Source of the DNA: Skeletonema tropicum
Lineage: Eukaryota; Bacillariophyta; Thalassiosirophyceae; Thalassiosirales; Thalassiosiraceae
Direction: 5' to 3'
DNA length: 64,000 nucleotides
Assembly: GCA_037178625.1 (NCBI GenBank)
Contig: CM074128.1
Coordinates: forward strand, 1,116,001-1,180,000
Positions 10,818-21,347 of the stretch are shown piece by piece (position 1 is the first letter of the stretch; each line of letters starts with the position of its first letter). A program made the translations under genes and the position numbers. The notes below the pieces were generated by a model that searched no databases, was not told the DNA's origin, and saw nothing but the letters and a program-made list of their open reading frames with translations.

Positions 10818-13052
10818 ATGCATGCACGACAGCAATACTACAGTGGCGGGCGAGATCGCGGAGGTTACGGTGGCGTTAACAGTAGGCAGCCACTCGATCC
10901 AGAAGAGGAGGATGACTCATATTATGATGACCAAAGACATGAAGAAGAAGAAGAGGAGGAGGAGCAACAGTATGAGGAGGAGCAAGAAGAATATTACGCA
11001 GAGAAAGAAGAAGAGGAAGGAGAAGAATATGATGTAGATGAAACTCAATCCACCGAAGAAGACGACCAAACCGACGCTATGGCAGGAGATGATCCCGTCC
11101 TCGATCTAGCAGAGCTGGAACAACTACAAGAAGAGGCAGAGAGAATGAAGGGCCTGGGGAATAAACACATGGCGGCACAGGAGTACACACGAGCATACAA
11201 CGCCTACTCTGCCGCCCTTCAATTATCTCCAGTGGGTCCTTCGTCACATGTATTTCTTTCCAACAGAGCTGCGTCACTTCTGTCGCTAAAGCGATATTCG
11301 GCGGCTGCAGTGGATGCACGTACGAGCAGTGGCACTTGGCACCCACGTTTGGGAAAGCACATGCGAGGCTTGGTCAGGCGTTGTACTTTTTGAAACAATA
11401 CAAGGGGGCAGTGGAGGCATATGAAGATGCACTCAAGTATGAAGAGGAGGATGGATATGGAGGGGGGAATAATGCAGTTACACGGGCATACTTGCAAAAG
11501 GCACGGGAGAAACTTGCCAAACAAGAAGAAAAGGAGAGGAAGAAACGTGCTGATGCGGCTACGGCTGCTGCTGCTTCTGCTGCTGCTGCGGAGGACACAA
11601 CTGTTACAGATGGAGATGAAACAACTGCATTTGGTCCAATGTCGGTTGTCACTGACAAGGAAGGAGTGGGTTTGGCAAGTGGAATGCGCGCAACTAGCAA
11701 TAATGAGAGAATTAATTCGGCGGCTGGAAACAATAACAATACTGGCCAGAATCAGGTTTCTCTTCAATCGTTGTCGATTGATGAGGGTAAGGAAATGGAT
11801 CTGGCAAACTTGACAATTGAAACTGGTCCCATGGGAGGACCAGCTCAACAACGTGTTGAACCTAAATATGTTCCCGTGACATCTCCTGACGTTGAAATTG
11901 GCGCGAGTGACACAACAGATGGACCTGATCCCGACTTTGATGAAGCCTTGCGTCTTCAGAAGCGTGCTACATGGTTTCTCCAACGCAAACAATACCGCAG
12001 TGCTGTGGATGAGTTTACTGCAGCCCTCTTCCTCGTGCCAGATGACCCAATACTGAGTCCACAGCTGCACGTAGGGAGAGCTCATGCTCTTAATGGATTG
12101 GAAAGGTTTCAGAGTGCAGAGAATGATGCATTATATGCGTTAAAGATAATTCTGAGAGATAGGGCAGAAGATGCAAGTGCTGCAGAAGCATATTCTGTTT
12201 TGGGAAAGAGCTTATATTATGCGAAAGATTACAGAGGTGCAGTTGAGGCTTTCGAGGAATGTGAGAGGGTTTGGGATCAGAATGGTGGCAAGTTGAGTGT
12301 CTTTGACGAAGCCTACCTAGACCAGGCTCATGATGCGCTGGATGCCGGCTTGGGTATTGATTATGACGATGGTGCAAGTATTGGTGGTGGAAGGAGTGTA
12401 ATGAGTTATGGAGTAAAGAGCGTTGTCAGCTCTGTCAAAGAGGGTAAGAGTATATCCAATATACCAAAGCTGAAGCCTCCAAGGTTTGTCTCAAGAGAAG
12501 AGGTAAGTTCGTATGCTTGTAAATTTCTGACATGGTCATCATTCAATTGTGCTTACCTGTCAATCACATTTACCACCATTTTAGGCACTCAAAGCAACAC
12601 CAAACTTGCCACCTGCGCCAAAATCCTGGCCGAAGCAAACACCAACAACCCCCACTACCGTAAAAGTTGGCCCAGAACGTGAGGTCTTATTCCTCTCTGA
12701 TCAAATGGGAATCAAGTTGAATCGTGGTACGGATGGTATTGTCCGAGTAATATCTGTTAGTGAGATTCAACCTGGTTCATCAATTTTAAGAAAAGGCAAA
12801 GTCGAAGCCGGCGATTTGGTACGGGAGGTGTGCGGAGTAGACTTGCGTCGACCGATCACTGCAACTATGTGGGGTGATACTGTTGCCCTCATCAAAATGA
12901 CACCTCGGCCGGTGCCATTCATTGTAGCTCAGGAGATAACTCCTAATGCGTTTCCAAGCAGTCCACGTACACCACAAGCAACAACTTCACCAAGACCTAC
13001 TCCACCGCAAGCAACTTCACCCAGACTGACTTCGACTACAGCCGAAATATGA
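10818..13052 (+). CDS. TPR-repeat protein with C-terminal PDZ domain (two exons, two apparent +1 shifts)
   Basis: Scaffold-type protein. A Gly/Arg and then strongly acidic N-terminus (poly-Glu) leads into a TPR domain (GNKHMAAQEYTRAYNAYSAA, then NRAASLLSLKRYSAAAVDA, then FGKAHARLGQALYFLKQYKG). An Ala/Lys-rich linker and a second TPR group follow (FLQRKQYRSAVDEFTAALFL and YSVLGKSLYYAKDYRGAVEA). The C-terminal exon encodes a PDZ domain (FLSDQMGIKLNRGTDGIVRV, then VEAGDLVREVCGVDL) and a Pro/Ser/Thr tail. One 82-nt intron, 12503..12584, with a GTAAGT donor and phase 0. The first TPR block is split. Skipping one base near 11319 and one near 11335 gives the perfect TPR reading DARRAVALAPTFGKAHARLG. 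The total is about 715 residues. Partner unknown. Confidence 0.75.
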
Positions 13053-13789
13053 AGTTGCTTTTCAAGGTGATATGTTTACTCTATAGATTTTTGTGATAAG
13101 TGTCAATGCAAATAGTAATACCGTCGTTATTTATCAGGTTGTAAAACGAAGTCAAAGTGTAAAAAGTGTTTTGTCCACTTTGGCTCACTAGGTCAAGAAC
13201 GCAGAAATCTCGCCGCCTCCGTTGCAAGTATGGCAGAAGAGCCAAACTTTTTTGTTCCACCCCATCTCTCCGTTTGGTCAATAAATGAGAAGTCGAAGTC
13301 GGCCGGCTTGGTTGTCTCTGGTACCAACTCAATACGTTCAGTTTATCTTCTCCCTCGACTCCGCTCTGCATCGGCAGCATTCACGACCTCATTGAGGTAT
13401 ACCAGCTTCTGATGCGGGGGAATTTTCTGATTGACAACAAGTAGCAGCGGTCGTGAGTGAATGATCATTAGCAGCGGTAGTATTGTAGCACTGTCATTGG
13501 GCAACATTAGTTGACGGCAGCGACAAGTATTTACGAAAGAAATCATTTTAATTGTTGTTCATCTTCTTCGTTACTGTACAACATCTTCTGCGATGTCGCC
13601 ACGGAACCGCTGTATGTACAGCCTCCTACATCTCATCATACGGGGATGCTACTCTTCCCTTGATCAGCGTCCATGCACCTCGACAAGTCTTGGAAAACAT
13701 TCATTTTTTATTCATTCACTTGAAGCTCTAGTTAAAATTTAAGCGGCTTCTATTTTTTTTCAGATTCAACTATTATTGTCGTTGTTATT

Positions 13790-14670
13790 GTTGGATGATT
13801 GTTTTGCAACGTTTTGGTATGCAATCTGGCCAACGGTCCCGTCGTGTCGAGAAGCTCACATGTTTTGGAAGAACTTTTTGTTGATACGCGAATAGGGGTT
13901 GTGCTGATATTATGTCTCCCCGAAGATTATGGCGTGCAATAACTCCGAGAAATAATACTGTTGCGGATGTAAGCAGCGCTGTTTTGCCCTTGTCGTTGTA
14001 GGGCGTGGCTGCGTAGACGTAGGAGGGGAAGCGGCCATCATCGTCGTTTTTATGTTTCTGATTTTATTTTTCGAATAAATCGAGTCACGAACTGAAAAGT
14101 GCAGTCACGTTGAAAAGTGCAGTTTATTGTTGAATGTTTGTTTTGCAACGTTTTGGTAAGGTTGTAAGCAGCGCTGCTGTTGCCCTTGTTGTTGTTCGTT
14201 GTGGGCGGTGGCTGCGGAGGTATAGGAGGAAGCGGCCATCATCGTCGAGAATGATTTGATTGTTTGACTCGTGACTGCACTTTTCGACTCGTGACTGCAG
14301 GAAAAGTGCAGTCACGAGTCGAAAAAGTGCAGTCACGAGTTGCCAAATCATAAAAATCAAGACATCCACCATGGCGTCCGCAACCGCTACTACCCCCAGC
14401 AGCACCATCAAAATAAGTAGACCCTGCTGTTCTCGCCTCTGTCACTGTAGGGCTTTGCTGCGTAGGAGAGGAAGCGGATACACCATCGCGTATTAATAAT
14501 GATTTGATTTTCGATTGACTCGAGTACTTGACGAGTCACCAGTTGTTGTTTAACTCGAGTCACGAACTGAAAGTCTCACATGAAAAACAGCAGTAAGCGA
14601 GACGAGATAATATATCCACCATAATGGCGTCCGCAACCGCTACTACCTCCAGCAACACCATCAAAATATA
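13790..14670. repeat. degenerate tandem duplications upstream of the ankyrin/FYVE-like gene
   Basis: The stretch ttttgcaacgttttggta occurs at about 13803 and 14142. Each copy is followed by a related block (gtaagcagcgctg, then aggaagcggccatcatcg) ending near 14045 and 14245; a weaker third copy ends near 14500. A second element, ggcgtccgcaaccgctacta, occurs near 14373 and 14623, each time after an ATG context and followed by a short frame ending in TAA. The copies differ by many small changes, so the duplication is not recent. Confidence 0.65.
14267..14340. repeat. inverted repeat, potential 33-bp-stem hairpin
   Basis: The left arm 14267-14299 and right arm 14307-14340 are reverse complements apart from one extra A. 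They enclose a 7-base loop. Each arm is itself two copies of a unit containing gtgcagtcacgagt. Further single copies of gtgcagtcacg lie near 14099 and 14114. Confidence 0.85.
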
Positions 14671-14704
14671 AGTTCTTATGCTGAATGGCTATTAGAAGTT
14701 AACA

Positions 14705-17700
14705 ATGAGCGACAGCAAGCCCGACACTACGCCCGCCAGCGTCGTCCTACAGTCGTCGCCAAAACCATTGTCAGTGGAGGAGAGTGAAATTCAAATCCCC
14801 CCGGCTGCACAGCTGGAGACGGAATTGAACGAGAACATCGGCATCGTGGATGAAGATGTGAATAATATTTCCATTGCTGATACGGAGCCATGTGAAACTG
14901 AAGTAGTGGAGGCGCCTTCGGAAAATGACACGGAGGAGGATGTTGATCAAGACGTGTCGGACCAGATTGAAGATGCGAAGGAAGAAGATTTAAATGTACA
15001 AATTTCGAAAGTTGAAGAGCCAGATAATACTGAAACAAAACGCACAGGTGAACAAGATAAAGAATCAACGTCAGAGGTGACTGAGATCTTGGAAAAAAAT
15101 ACTGACAATGAGGTGGACATTGCCAATACGAATGAGCCTCAACTTTTGCCAACTGCACAAGACGAGAATGAAGGTGGGGATGTTGTTCAAAATGCTGAAC
15201 AATTGAATACCAACGAGTCTGAACTTTTAACAACTGTACTAGACGAGGATAAAGTCGGGGATGTTGTTCAAAATACTGAACAAGTACAGACATTAGATTT
15301 GTCGGTCACTGCAAACGATGCTTCCACTAATACTAAGACAGAGGAAAATAAAGATGGAGATGCTGAACAATTGGAGACTACGAATATTCCAAATGCAAAC
15401 TTTTTATTCGCGGATGAAGGATGGAGGCAGCTTTGGGCTGCTATTCCAAACAGACTCTGCAGCTTTACTGCGCCAGTCCTACGTGTCGAGGCAGGGCGAT
15501 TTTTCTGGTCTTCTGAGACCTACAACAAAAGGTAAGGGTGATGGAAAGAAAGTGAATTTCGAATAAACTCTCTCGAAAGCTTCTAACTCACCTATCTCTT
15601 GTAACATTGGTTTCAGAGTTCTTGCAATATATAAAGAGCCAGAATTGATTTTAGTTCTGAGGCTGCCAACTGATGCAAATGAAGTCAAACGTCTCCGTGG
15701 GAACAAAATGAATGGCCACAAATCATTTCTTGTTGCTGAGAGTATTATTGATCCGAAAACGTCAAAGATTCGGCTGTCTCAACTCACACACCCAACATCT
15801 CTACCACTCAAAACAGACCGTGCTAAGGGTCTCCTGAATATTCGAAAACAAACATGTTTTGATATTCTTACACCAACAGAAGTTATCGAACTTTCTGCTG
15901 CATTTCTTCCTGATGACTCATTTGATAACATGGAGTACGCATCCGAGAAGTGCCTTGCCGATACGTTCAGATTCGAGCATGCAATCTCAGAATCACTGTT
16001 GATGGCTCAAAAGGAATTTTCCAACATGGAGCAACACCAAATCATTCTTGGCACACCCCATTCGTACGTAATTGGGGGCAACGATCAAGTGTTGAAAGAG
16101 GCTCTTGCCAGTGCATTAGAATTACAAAAGTCACGCGGTGGTGGAAATATCCTTGACAGCAGTATAATTGATGAAAGAGATACTAGTGGAAATACAGCCC
16201 TCCACTACGCTTGTCATAACAGAAGGAACTCAACTGTAGGCATCCTTGTCGGAGCCGGATCAAACTGCTCCATACAAACTGCAGACTTGAAGACGCCGTG
16301 CCATATCGCTGCATCTAATTTAGATGCACCGAGTTTGTCAATCATTTTATCGGCGCAATATCCTCGACCAGATCCAAATGCTCTTGATTCAAACCTTAGA
16401 ACACCCATGTTCGTCGCGGCGGTGGCAGATGGGAAAGACGGCGCAAGTGCTCTTGACCAATGCCTTTCGGCACTTGAGGCTTGGGGCGGACAACTTATGC
16501 TTGGAAACACCTTGGACTTACACCCCATCAATCTCATACAGTGGAAATCGGCAGAGCTTAGTGTTCTTCTGTCGCACTGCCACTACCATTACCCACTTTT
16601 GAACGGTCTAGCTGGCATTTCAGCTAGTGCGCTGCACCATTATCCACTGCATGGCACGTTGATTCATTTGAGAGAGCAAATATATTTGGCATTATCATCA
16701 TCTGATTGTATTACCAATACATACATACCGTCGGAGATGGCAATTGTTGCAAGATTACAAACTCTGCTCGTCCATGGTTTCGAGCCAAATGAAAGATTGG
16801 AGGGAGTCTTTTGTGAGGGAAATGAAAGCAAACGTCTCACCACATACTTTGGTTTCACGCCGCTCCAGATACTAGTGGCAGCTGCAAAGGAAGTTCAAGT
16901 GTTTGAGTCAAGCAGTCAAAAAGAGAAATATGGTCAAGCTGTGAAGAACATTATGGAAATCATTCATAGTTGTGCGAAGACGCTGTTAGAAAAAGGGGCT
17001 CGAGTAAATATGCTTCCTCCTCCGGTTACGCGATTGGATAGAGGCACACCTCCCGGCTGTTACTCTCTGAATGATGCAATGGAAGGAACAAAGAACACAA
17101 TCGTGCCGCATGTGAATCATGATGTGTTGAACAAACTCGACAATAAGCAAATCCTTACTCTGTTGGGGGGTGCTGATCGTCTGAAGGCGCCACAAAAATT
17201 GTTTGGGTCTCTACCAAAGTCTGTCGATGGCGTTGGTAGTCTCCAATTCGGTACAACGTCTCGCGACTCTGTTGCACCCGGCGGCTCAGACGATACATCA
17301 TGTGCTGTTTGCTGGAGTGAATTTGGTCTCATTTCTAATAGAAAGCACCTTTGTAGAGCAAGCGGTAGATATGTGTGTAATGATTGCAGCACAAAGCGTT
17401 TGTTTGCAAACGGAGCTGAGCAAAGGATCACAGACGGACTCTACAACCTTGCAACGTTTGAGAAAAATACAGCCGGCGGTACTCGAAAAAACCAAGTGTC
17501 TTCACGCATTGCTTCTGCTTGCCATGCTACTTCTAGATTGGACATGAAGTCAAATAGGGGATCAAGCACTTTGACGTCGGATAGGAATCGCTCCTTCTTG
17601 GGTTTGAGTTCTAGCTCGGCTAGCTTGAGTTCTAGCTCGGCTAGCGGTGCTACTGATAAGAAGGAACAAAGAAATCTATCTGCAACAGAGAGGATTACGA

Positions 17701-17858
17701 GTGCAATATCAGGCCTTGGCCAAGCCAAAGATGCAGTTCTCGAACGCGGTGCAAAACTAGAAGGCCTTGCTGAGAAGACTGAGGCGTTGAATAATGCGTC
17801 GGTTGATTTTATGAATATGGCCAAGGAATTGGAGCGGCAGCAGAATAGTTGGTGGTAG
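14705..17858 (+). CDS. ankyrin-repeat, FYVE-like and R-SNARE-like protein
   Basis: A 1022-residue protein from two exons, 14705..15531 and 15617..17858, with an 85-nt intron (GTAAGG donor, tttcag acceptor, phase 2). Residues 1-235 are acidic and repetitive (a DVVQN..EQ element recurs). Ankyrin repeats lie at about 460-560 (TSGNTALHYACHNRRNSTVG, then KTPCHIAASNLDAPSLS). A FYVE-like finger spans about 838-885 (CAVC, RKHLCRASG, YVCNDC, then RITDGLYN). It keeps the first zinc site but has Ser, Thr and Leu where the second site needs Cys. The last 60 residues resemble an R-SNARE motif with the central Arg (VLERGAKLEGLAEKTEALN) but lack a membrane anchor. This suggests a soluble endosomal tether or SNARE regulator, an inference from domains only. 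No frameshift was found in 3 kb. Confidence 0.85.
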
Positions 17859-17907
17859 TAAAAGATATTTTATTGCTATACACATATTTATGTTCAAACT
17901 TTTGCAT

Positions 17908-18939
17908 TCATTTTCCAAACTTTCCCATCATGTAATCCCTGCTTGCTTTGTTGATCTCGTCCCATGTATTCATTACAAAAGGACCACGAGCAGCAATTGG
18001 TTCATTCAGAGGAAGCCCGCCCATAATGAGGAGACTAGTATTTTTCTGAGCCGATTGGATGCGGATGGTTCCACCCTCTCGTTTCATCAAAACAACACCT
18101 TGTGCTTCCACGCGCTTTGCGTCACCTTTCTTGCCAATAACATCGATTTCTCCTCGTCGTACGAAAACAATGCAATTGTAGTTATCTGGAAACGGTAAGT
18201 CGACCACAGTTCCTTTCTTTTGTATAGTAGCATCCCACAACTCCACTGGACTAAATGTAGAGGCCGGCCCTTTGGTGCCAAGGAATGAGCCAGCAACGAC
18301 TCTCAAACTTCCAACAGTCTCTTCACTGCACTCCTCTCCATCAACACTTGCTTCTTTCAGATCTACAACTGGGATATTCTTGTTCACAATAGCTTGATAG
18401 TGTGGCTTGGTCATCTTGTTTTTCTTCGGCAGATTCACCCACAACTGACACATTTCAAACTCTCCGCCCTTCTTAGAAAACTCATTGCTATGAAACTCGC
18501 TGTGGATAATTCCTCTTCCGGCAGTCATCCACTGGACATCACCTGGCTTGATAACATCTCGATTGCCGACCGAGTCTGCATGCTCTACCTCTCCTTTGAA
18601 AGCAATTGTGACTGTTTCAAAGCCACGGTGTGGATGCTGGCCTACACCACGAGGAGAACCATTGTTAGGTTTGAAGTGCTGTGGAACAGCATAATCGAAC
18701 ATGAGGAATGGAGATAATTCCTCAGTGAATGCTTTGTTAGAGAAGACTGGATGGACGTGAAAGCCATCACCTACCCAGTGCCTTGGAGCTGCTGGTAAGA
18801 TTTGCTTGACGGAGCGGAGTGCTACTGAAGAAGATGACATGATGTTGTTGTTACTGTTGCTGCTTGCGTTGGTGGAGGAAAGAGCTTGGACTATCGGCAA
18901 TAAAAGTGAAGACAAAATTATTGATGAACGAAGACGCAT
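17908..18939 (-). CDS. pirin family protein with N-terminal signal sequence
   Basis: A 343-residue bicupin. The N-terminal cupin carries the pirin metal-site motifs HPHRGFETVT and WMTAGRGIIHSEF (His, His, His, Glu ligands). The C-terminal cupin is present and ends LLIMGGLPLNEPIAARGPFV, as in other pirins. Pirins are iron-binding; some act as transcriptional cofactors and some as quercetinases, and sequence alone does not separate these. The first 20 residues (MRLRSSIILSSLLLPIVQA) look like a signal peptide, so routing through the ER is possible. An internal Met at about residue 34 would give a cytosolic form. Single exon, intact. It converges with the ankyrin/FYVE-like gene, only 49 bases away. 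Confidence 0.93.
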   Translation of the reverse strand: MRLRSSIILSSLLLPIVQALSSTNASSNSNNNIMSSSSVALRSVKQILPAAPRHWVGDGFHVHPVFSNKAFTEELSPFLMFDYAVPQHFKPNNGSPRGVGQHPHRGFETVTIAFKGEVEHADSVGNRDVIKPGDVQWMTAGRGIIHSEFHSNEFSKKGGEFEMCQLWVNLPKKNKMTKPHYQAIVNKNIPVVDLKEASVDGEECSEETVGSLRVVAGSFLGTKGPASTFSPVELWDATIQKKGTVVDLPFPDNYNCIVFVRRGEIDVIGKKGDAKRVEAQGVVLMKREGGTIRIQSAQKNTSLLIMGGLPLNEPIAARGPFVMNTWDEINKASRDYMMGKFGK

Positions 18940-19250
18940 TTAAAATGGTAATCCTCTCCGATCATGAAGGATTAGAACTTTATCCGTTTTTGATTTATGA
19001 GAGGAAAGGTTTTTCAAAGATGTCCATCGTTACGTTGGGCTTTGGTAGAGGATGTTCAAAGAACTCTACGTTACGTTGGGCCAAAGCACGTCACAATAGA
19101 TGATGTTGGGGTCAACGAGGTCCACGCACTGGTCCACGGCAAGTCCACGGCATTATGTTATCATTTTGAAGTTGGGTCACCTCGCCGAGTCGGCGATGAT
19201 GTCGGCGATGATGGGTACATAGGTTACCCATATTGTATCAGTACATACTT
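18940..19250. other. pirin promoter side and left flank of the mobile element
   Basis: About 310 bases. A short motif, acgttgggc, occurs near 19032 and 19072, and cggcgatgatg is repeated near 19191 and 19203. No gene was seen. Confidence 0.35.
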
Positions 19251-19443
19251 ATTTTCCTGCGGAAAACCGGCGTCGCGCCTTGGTCCTCCTGTGTGGTCTG
19301 TCACGCTAGAAAAAGAGGTACTCTAGAGCTGCTTATTGCAGACTACGTTATGTGTATGCAAAGATGTCTCTAGTAATCAGGTACAAACTACTCTAAGTTT
19401 GGACCCAGCCTCGAAAGCCGAAGTAAATTCGGCAGTGTCAGCC
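19251..19443 (-). repeat. split direct repeat B2 (outer copy)
   Basis: 193 bp, from ttttcctgcggaaaaccgg to cggcagtgtcagcc on the plus strand. Matches 19658-19847 nearly base for base; the one clear difference is tactctagag here against tactagag there. It lies at the far end of the element on the side of the recombinase gene. Confidence 0.9.
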
Positions 19444-19461
19444 GGGTCGGGTGGGTGGGAA

Positions 19462-19657
19462 AAAAAAGATGAACAGCTATAGGATTGTTCTACACGATAT
19501 TGGTGCTTGATGAACAATGTCCATGGCTGTTCTCTCTCTCTCAACATCCCTTCTGTCTGTCCCTAACGACCAGAGCGATGCGAGAAGCCGGAAGAAAGAG
19601 AAGGAGAAAGACAGGTGTGACGAGATCCGATTTCGTGCGGGCCAAGTCTACCTGTGA
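19462..19657 (-). repeat. split direct repeat A2
   Basis: About 196 bp, from aaaaaagatgaacagctat to aagtctacctgtga on the plus strand. Repeated in the same orientation at 26139-26334 with no difference noticed. Separated from B2 by an 18-bp G-rich spacer and directly joined to B1. Confidence 0.92.
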
Positions 19658-19847
19658 TTTTCCTGCGGAAAACCGGCGTCGCGCCTTGGTCCTCCTGTGT
19701 GGTCTGTCACGCTAGAAAAAGAGGTACTAGAGCTGCTTATTGCAGACTACGTTATGTGTATGCAAAGATGTCTCTAGTAATCAGGTACAAACTACTCTAA
19801 GTTTGGACCCAGCCTCGAAAGCCGAAGTAAATTCGGCAGTGTCAGCC
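19658..19847 (-). repeat. split direct repeat B1 (inner copy)
   Basis: About 190 bp, the second copy of the 19251-19443 sequence, starting immediately after A2. On the element strand it follows the recombinase ORF, where PAT/Ngaro-type elements carry B1. Confidence 0.9.
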
Positions 19848-19982
19848 ACCATGAGAGATGTGATGACACGAGGTGTGAAGAATGTCGAATACTTCGTGTC
19901 AACACAAAGACGACGAATGAACGTAGGGAATAGGCGTGAAATGACCACACAGAGGAACATGGTGTAAAAAAAGAAGCGCACC

Positions 19983-21347
19983 TCATTCCGCTCGGGTTAG
20001 AGCAGAGTGTTTGGTATAAGCCAGCTCATGAGGTTCGGGATCTCGATAGCGTTTGCCGTCCGTAGTAGGCAGAGGAGGGAGATTGATATTAGATATCTGC
20101 ATTGCAGCAGTATGTTGATCTGCCGAGTAGAATGAATTGCGGAGATACATCAGGAATGTGTTGCCTTTCCAGCGAAGGCGGGTTTGGATGTAGGAATCGG
20201 ACATATTGGCCCTGTGAAGAATATTCGCTGCCGTGACACGAATAGAATGACACGTCCAGTTAAGGAGAGATTTGTCGGTAGGACTAAGGTTGAAGGTTGT
20301 TTGAGCGGAACCCCGAATGAATTTCGCCACTTGTGAAGCCCTGATAAGGGCATAACCCGTAGGAGAGGAAGGGTCCGCGCACACTGCTAATGGGATAGAA
20401 GCAGAGACGTTGAGAGCAAACGCTCGAAGCGCAATACGAAATGCTGCTAGAACCGGACAAACTGAAGGACGTTCATAATCTCGTTTGTAAGGAATAACTT
20501 GGCCATTGTCCTTGTTCGTTTGAAAACGCCAACAAATCTTGACTCCGTCCACCACAGTAACGTGAGCCGGAGTCAAATTATAAATGCGATGGCCAGACTT
20601 ATCAAAGAATCGAAAATCCTCCCCTATAAATGCCTTTGGTTGAGGTGTGTCCTGAGCAATTGTGGGTTCGGTCATTTCGATGCCTGGACCGTCCTGACAC
20701 CACTCACTGCGACGTGCCCCCGTGAAGCGGCCAAGCAAAATCCAATCCAGTATAGAGGACTCTAACGAATGAGGTTGCTGGAGACGGACTAACTTCAACA
20801 TATTGGCTAGCATAGAGTCGTAAATCGTCTCTTTCCGATTCTTGACAGATTCGTATGACTTGACAGCTTGCAGAAGAGGAGTGACCAAGTCCTCCTTCAC
20901 GAAGATTGGGTCCGTTGGGTCAGGTAGATTTCTATTACTGTGAAGACCGATCGCAGCAGAGAGATATCCGCGAAGGGTAGCGTGCTTGATGCGAATAGAC
21001 TTGATGGTATTGCCTTGGATAAGATGGACGGTATAACATGCAAGGAGGAGATGGCGAGCCTCAAGAGGGGCCGATTCCATGCATGGATCCTTAACATCGA
21101 CCATTTCACAAAACTTCAGGTAGTGAATGATCCTGGATTTTCGAGTACGATGCGGTTTAGACGCAGTGGATCGACGAGTTTCCCTTTCAATAGTTGCCCT
21201 GTCGATAATGTCTCTGTAATGACGGAGAGACGCTCTTGACCTGGCTGAAAGCTCGAAAACATTGATGCGGATGAGATCCGGATCCGGATGATTATGATAG
21301 AAAACACACCCAAATTTCGTCGCTCCATGCCAGAAAGGTTGGATCAA
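19983..21347 (-). CDS. tyrosine recombinase of a DIRS-like (or Crypton-like) element
   Basis: Site-specific recombinase that would integrate a circular DNA intermediate. The C-terminal half has the catalytic pattern. The first Arg is in RFTGARRSEW, a likely Lys is in the beta hairpin ICWRFQTNKDNGQ, the His-x-x-Arg box is in WTCHSIRVTAANIL, and the nucleophile Tyr is in NTFLMYLRNS. The N-terminal half is helical and basic, as expected for the core-binding domain. The frame of up to 454 codons is uninterrupted; the tracked start is a TTG, so the true start or an upstream exon is uncertain. Flanking split direct repeats favour a DIRS-order element. A Crypton, which lacks such repeats, is the alternative. 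Confidence 0.85.
   Translation of the reverse strand: MIQPFWHGATKFGCVFYHNHPDPDLIRINVFELSARSRASLRHYRDIIDRATIERETRRSTASKPHRTRKSRIIHYLKFCEMVDVKDPCMESAPLEARHLLLACYTVHLIQGNTIKSIRIKHATLRGYLSAAIGLHSNRNLPDPTDPIFVKEDLVTPLLQAVKSYESVKNRKETIYDSMLANMLKLVRLQQPHSLESSILDWILLGRFTGARRSEWCQDGPGIEMTEPTIAQDTPQPKAFIGEDFRFFDKSGHRIYNLTPAHVTVVDGVKICWRFQTNKDNGQVIPYKRDYERPSVCPVLAAFRIALRAFALNVSASIPLAVCADPSSPTGYALIRASQVAKFIRGSAQTTFNLSPTDKSLLNWTCHSIRVTAANILHRANMSDSYIQTRLRWKGNTFLMYLRNSFYSADQHTAAMQISNINLPPLPTTDGKRYRDPEPHELAYTKHSALTRAE

Larger units (their letters stand above)
13053..14704. other. long intergenic region with degenerate repeats
   Basis: About 1.65 kb with no supported gene. It holds two to three degenerate copies of a segment and a strong inverted repeat, both listed separately. 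A short plus-strand open frame at 13230..13412 has no protein-like features. Confidence 0.4.

Noticed and set aside
13230..13412. Small plus-strand ORF starting MAEEPNFFVPPHL
   Set aside because: 60 codons, no domain, in a repeat-rich intergenic region; not supported beyond being open.
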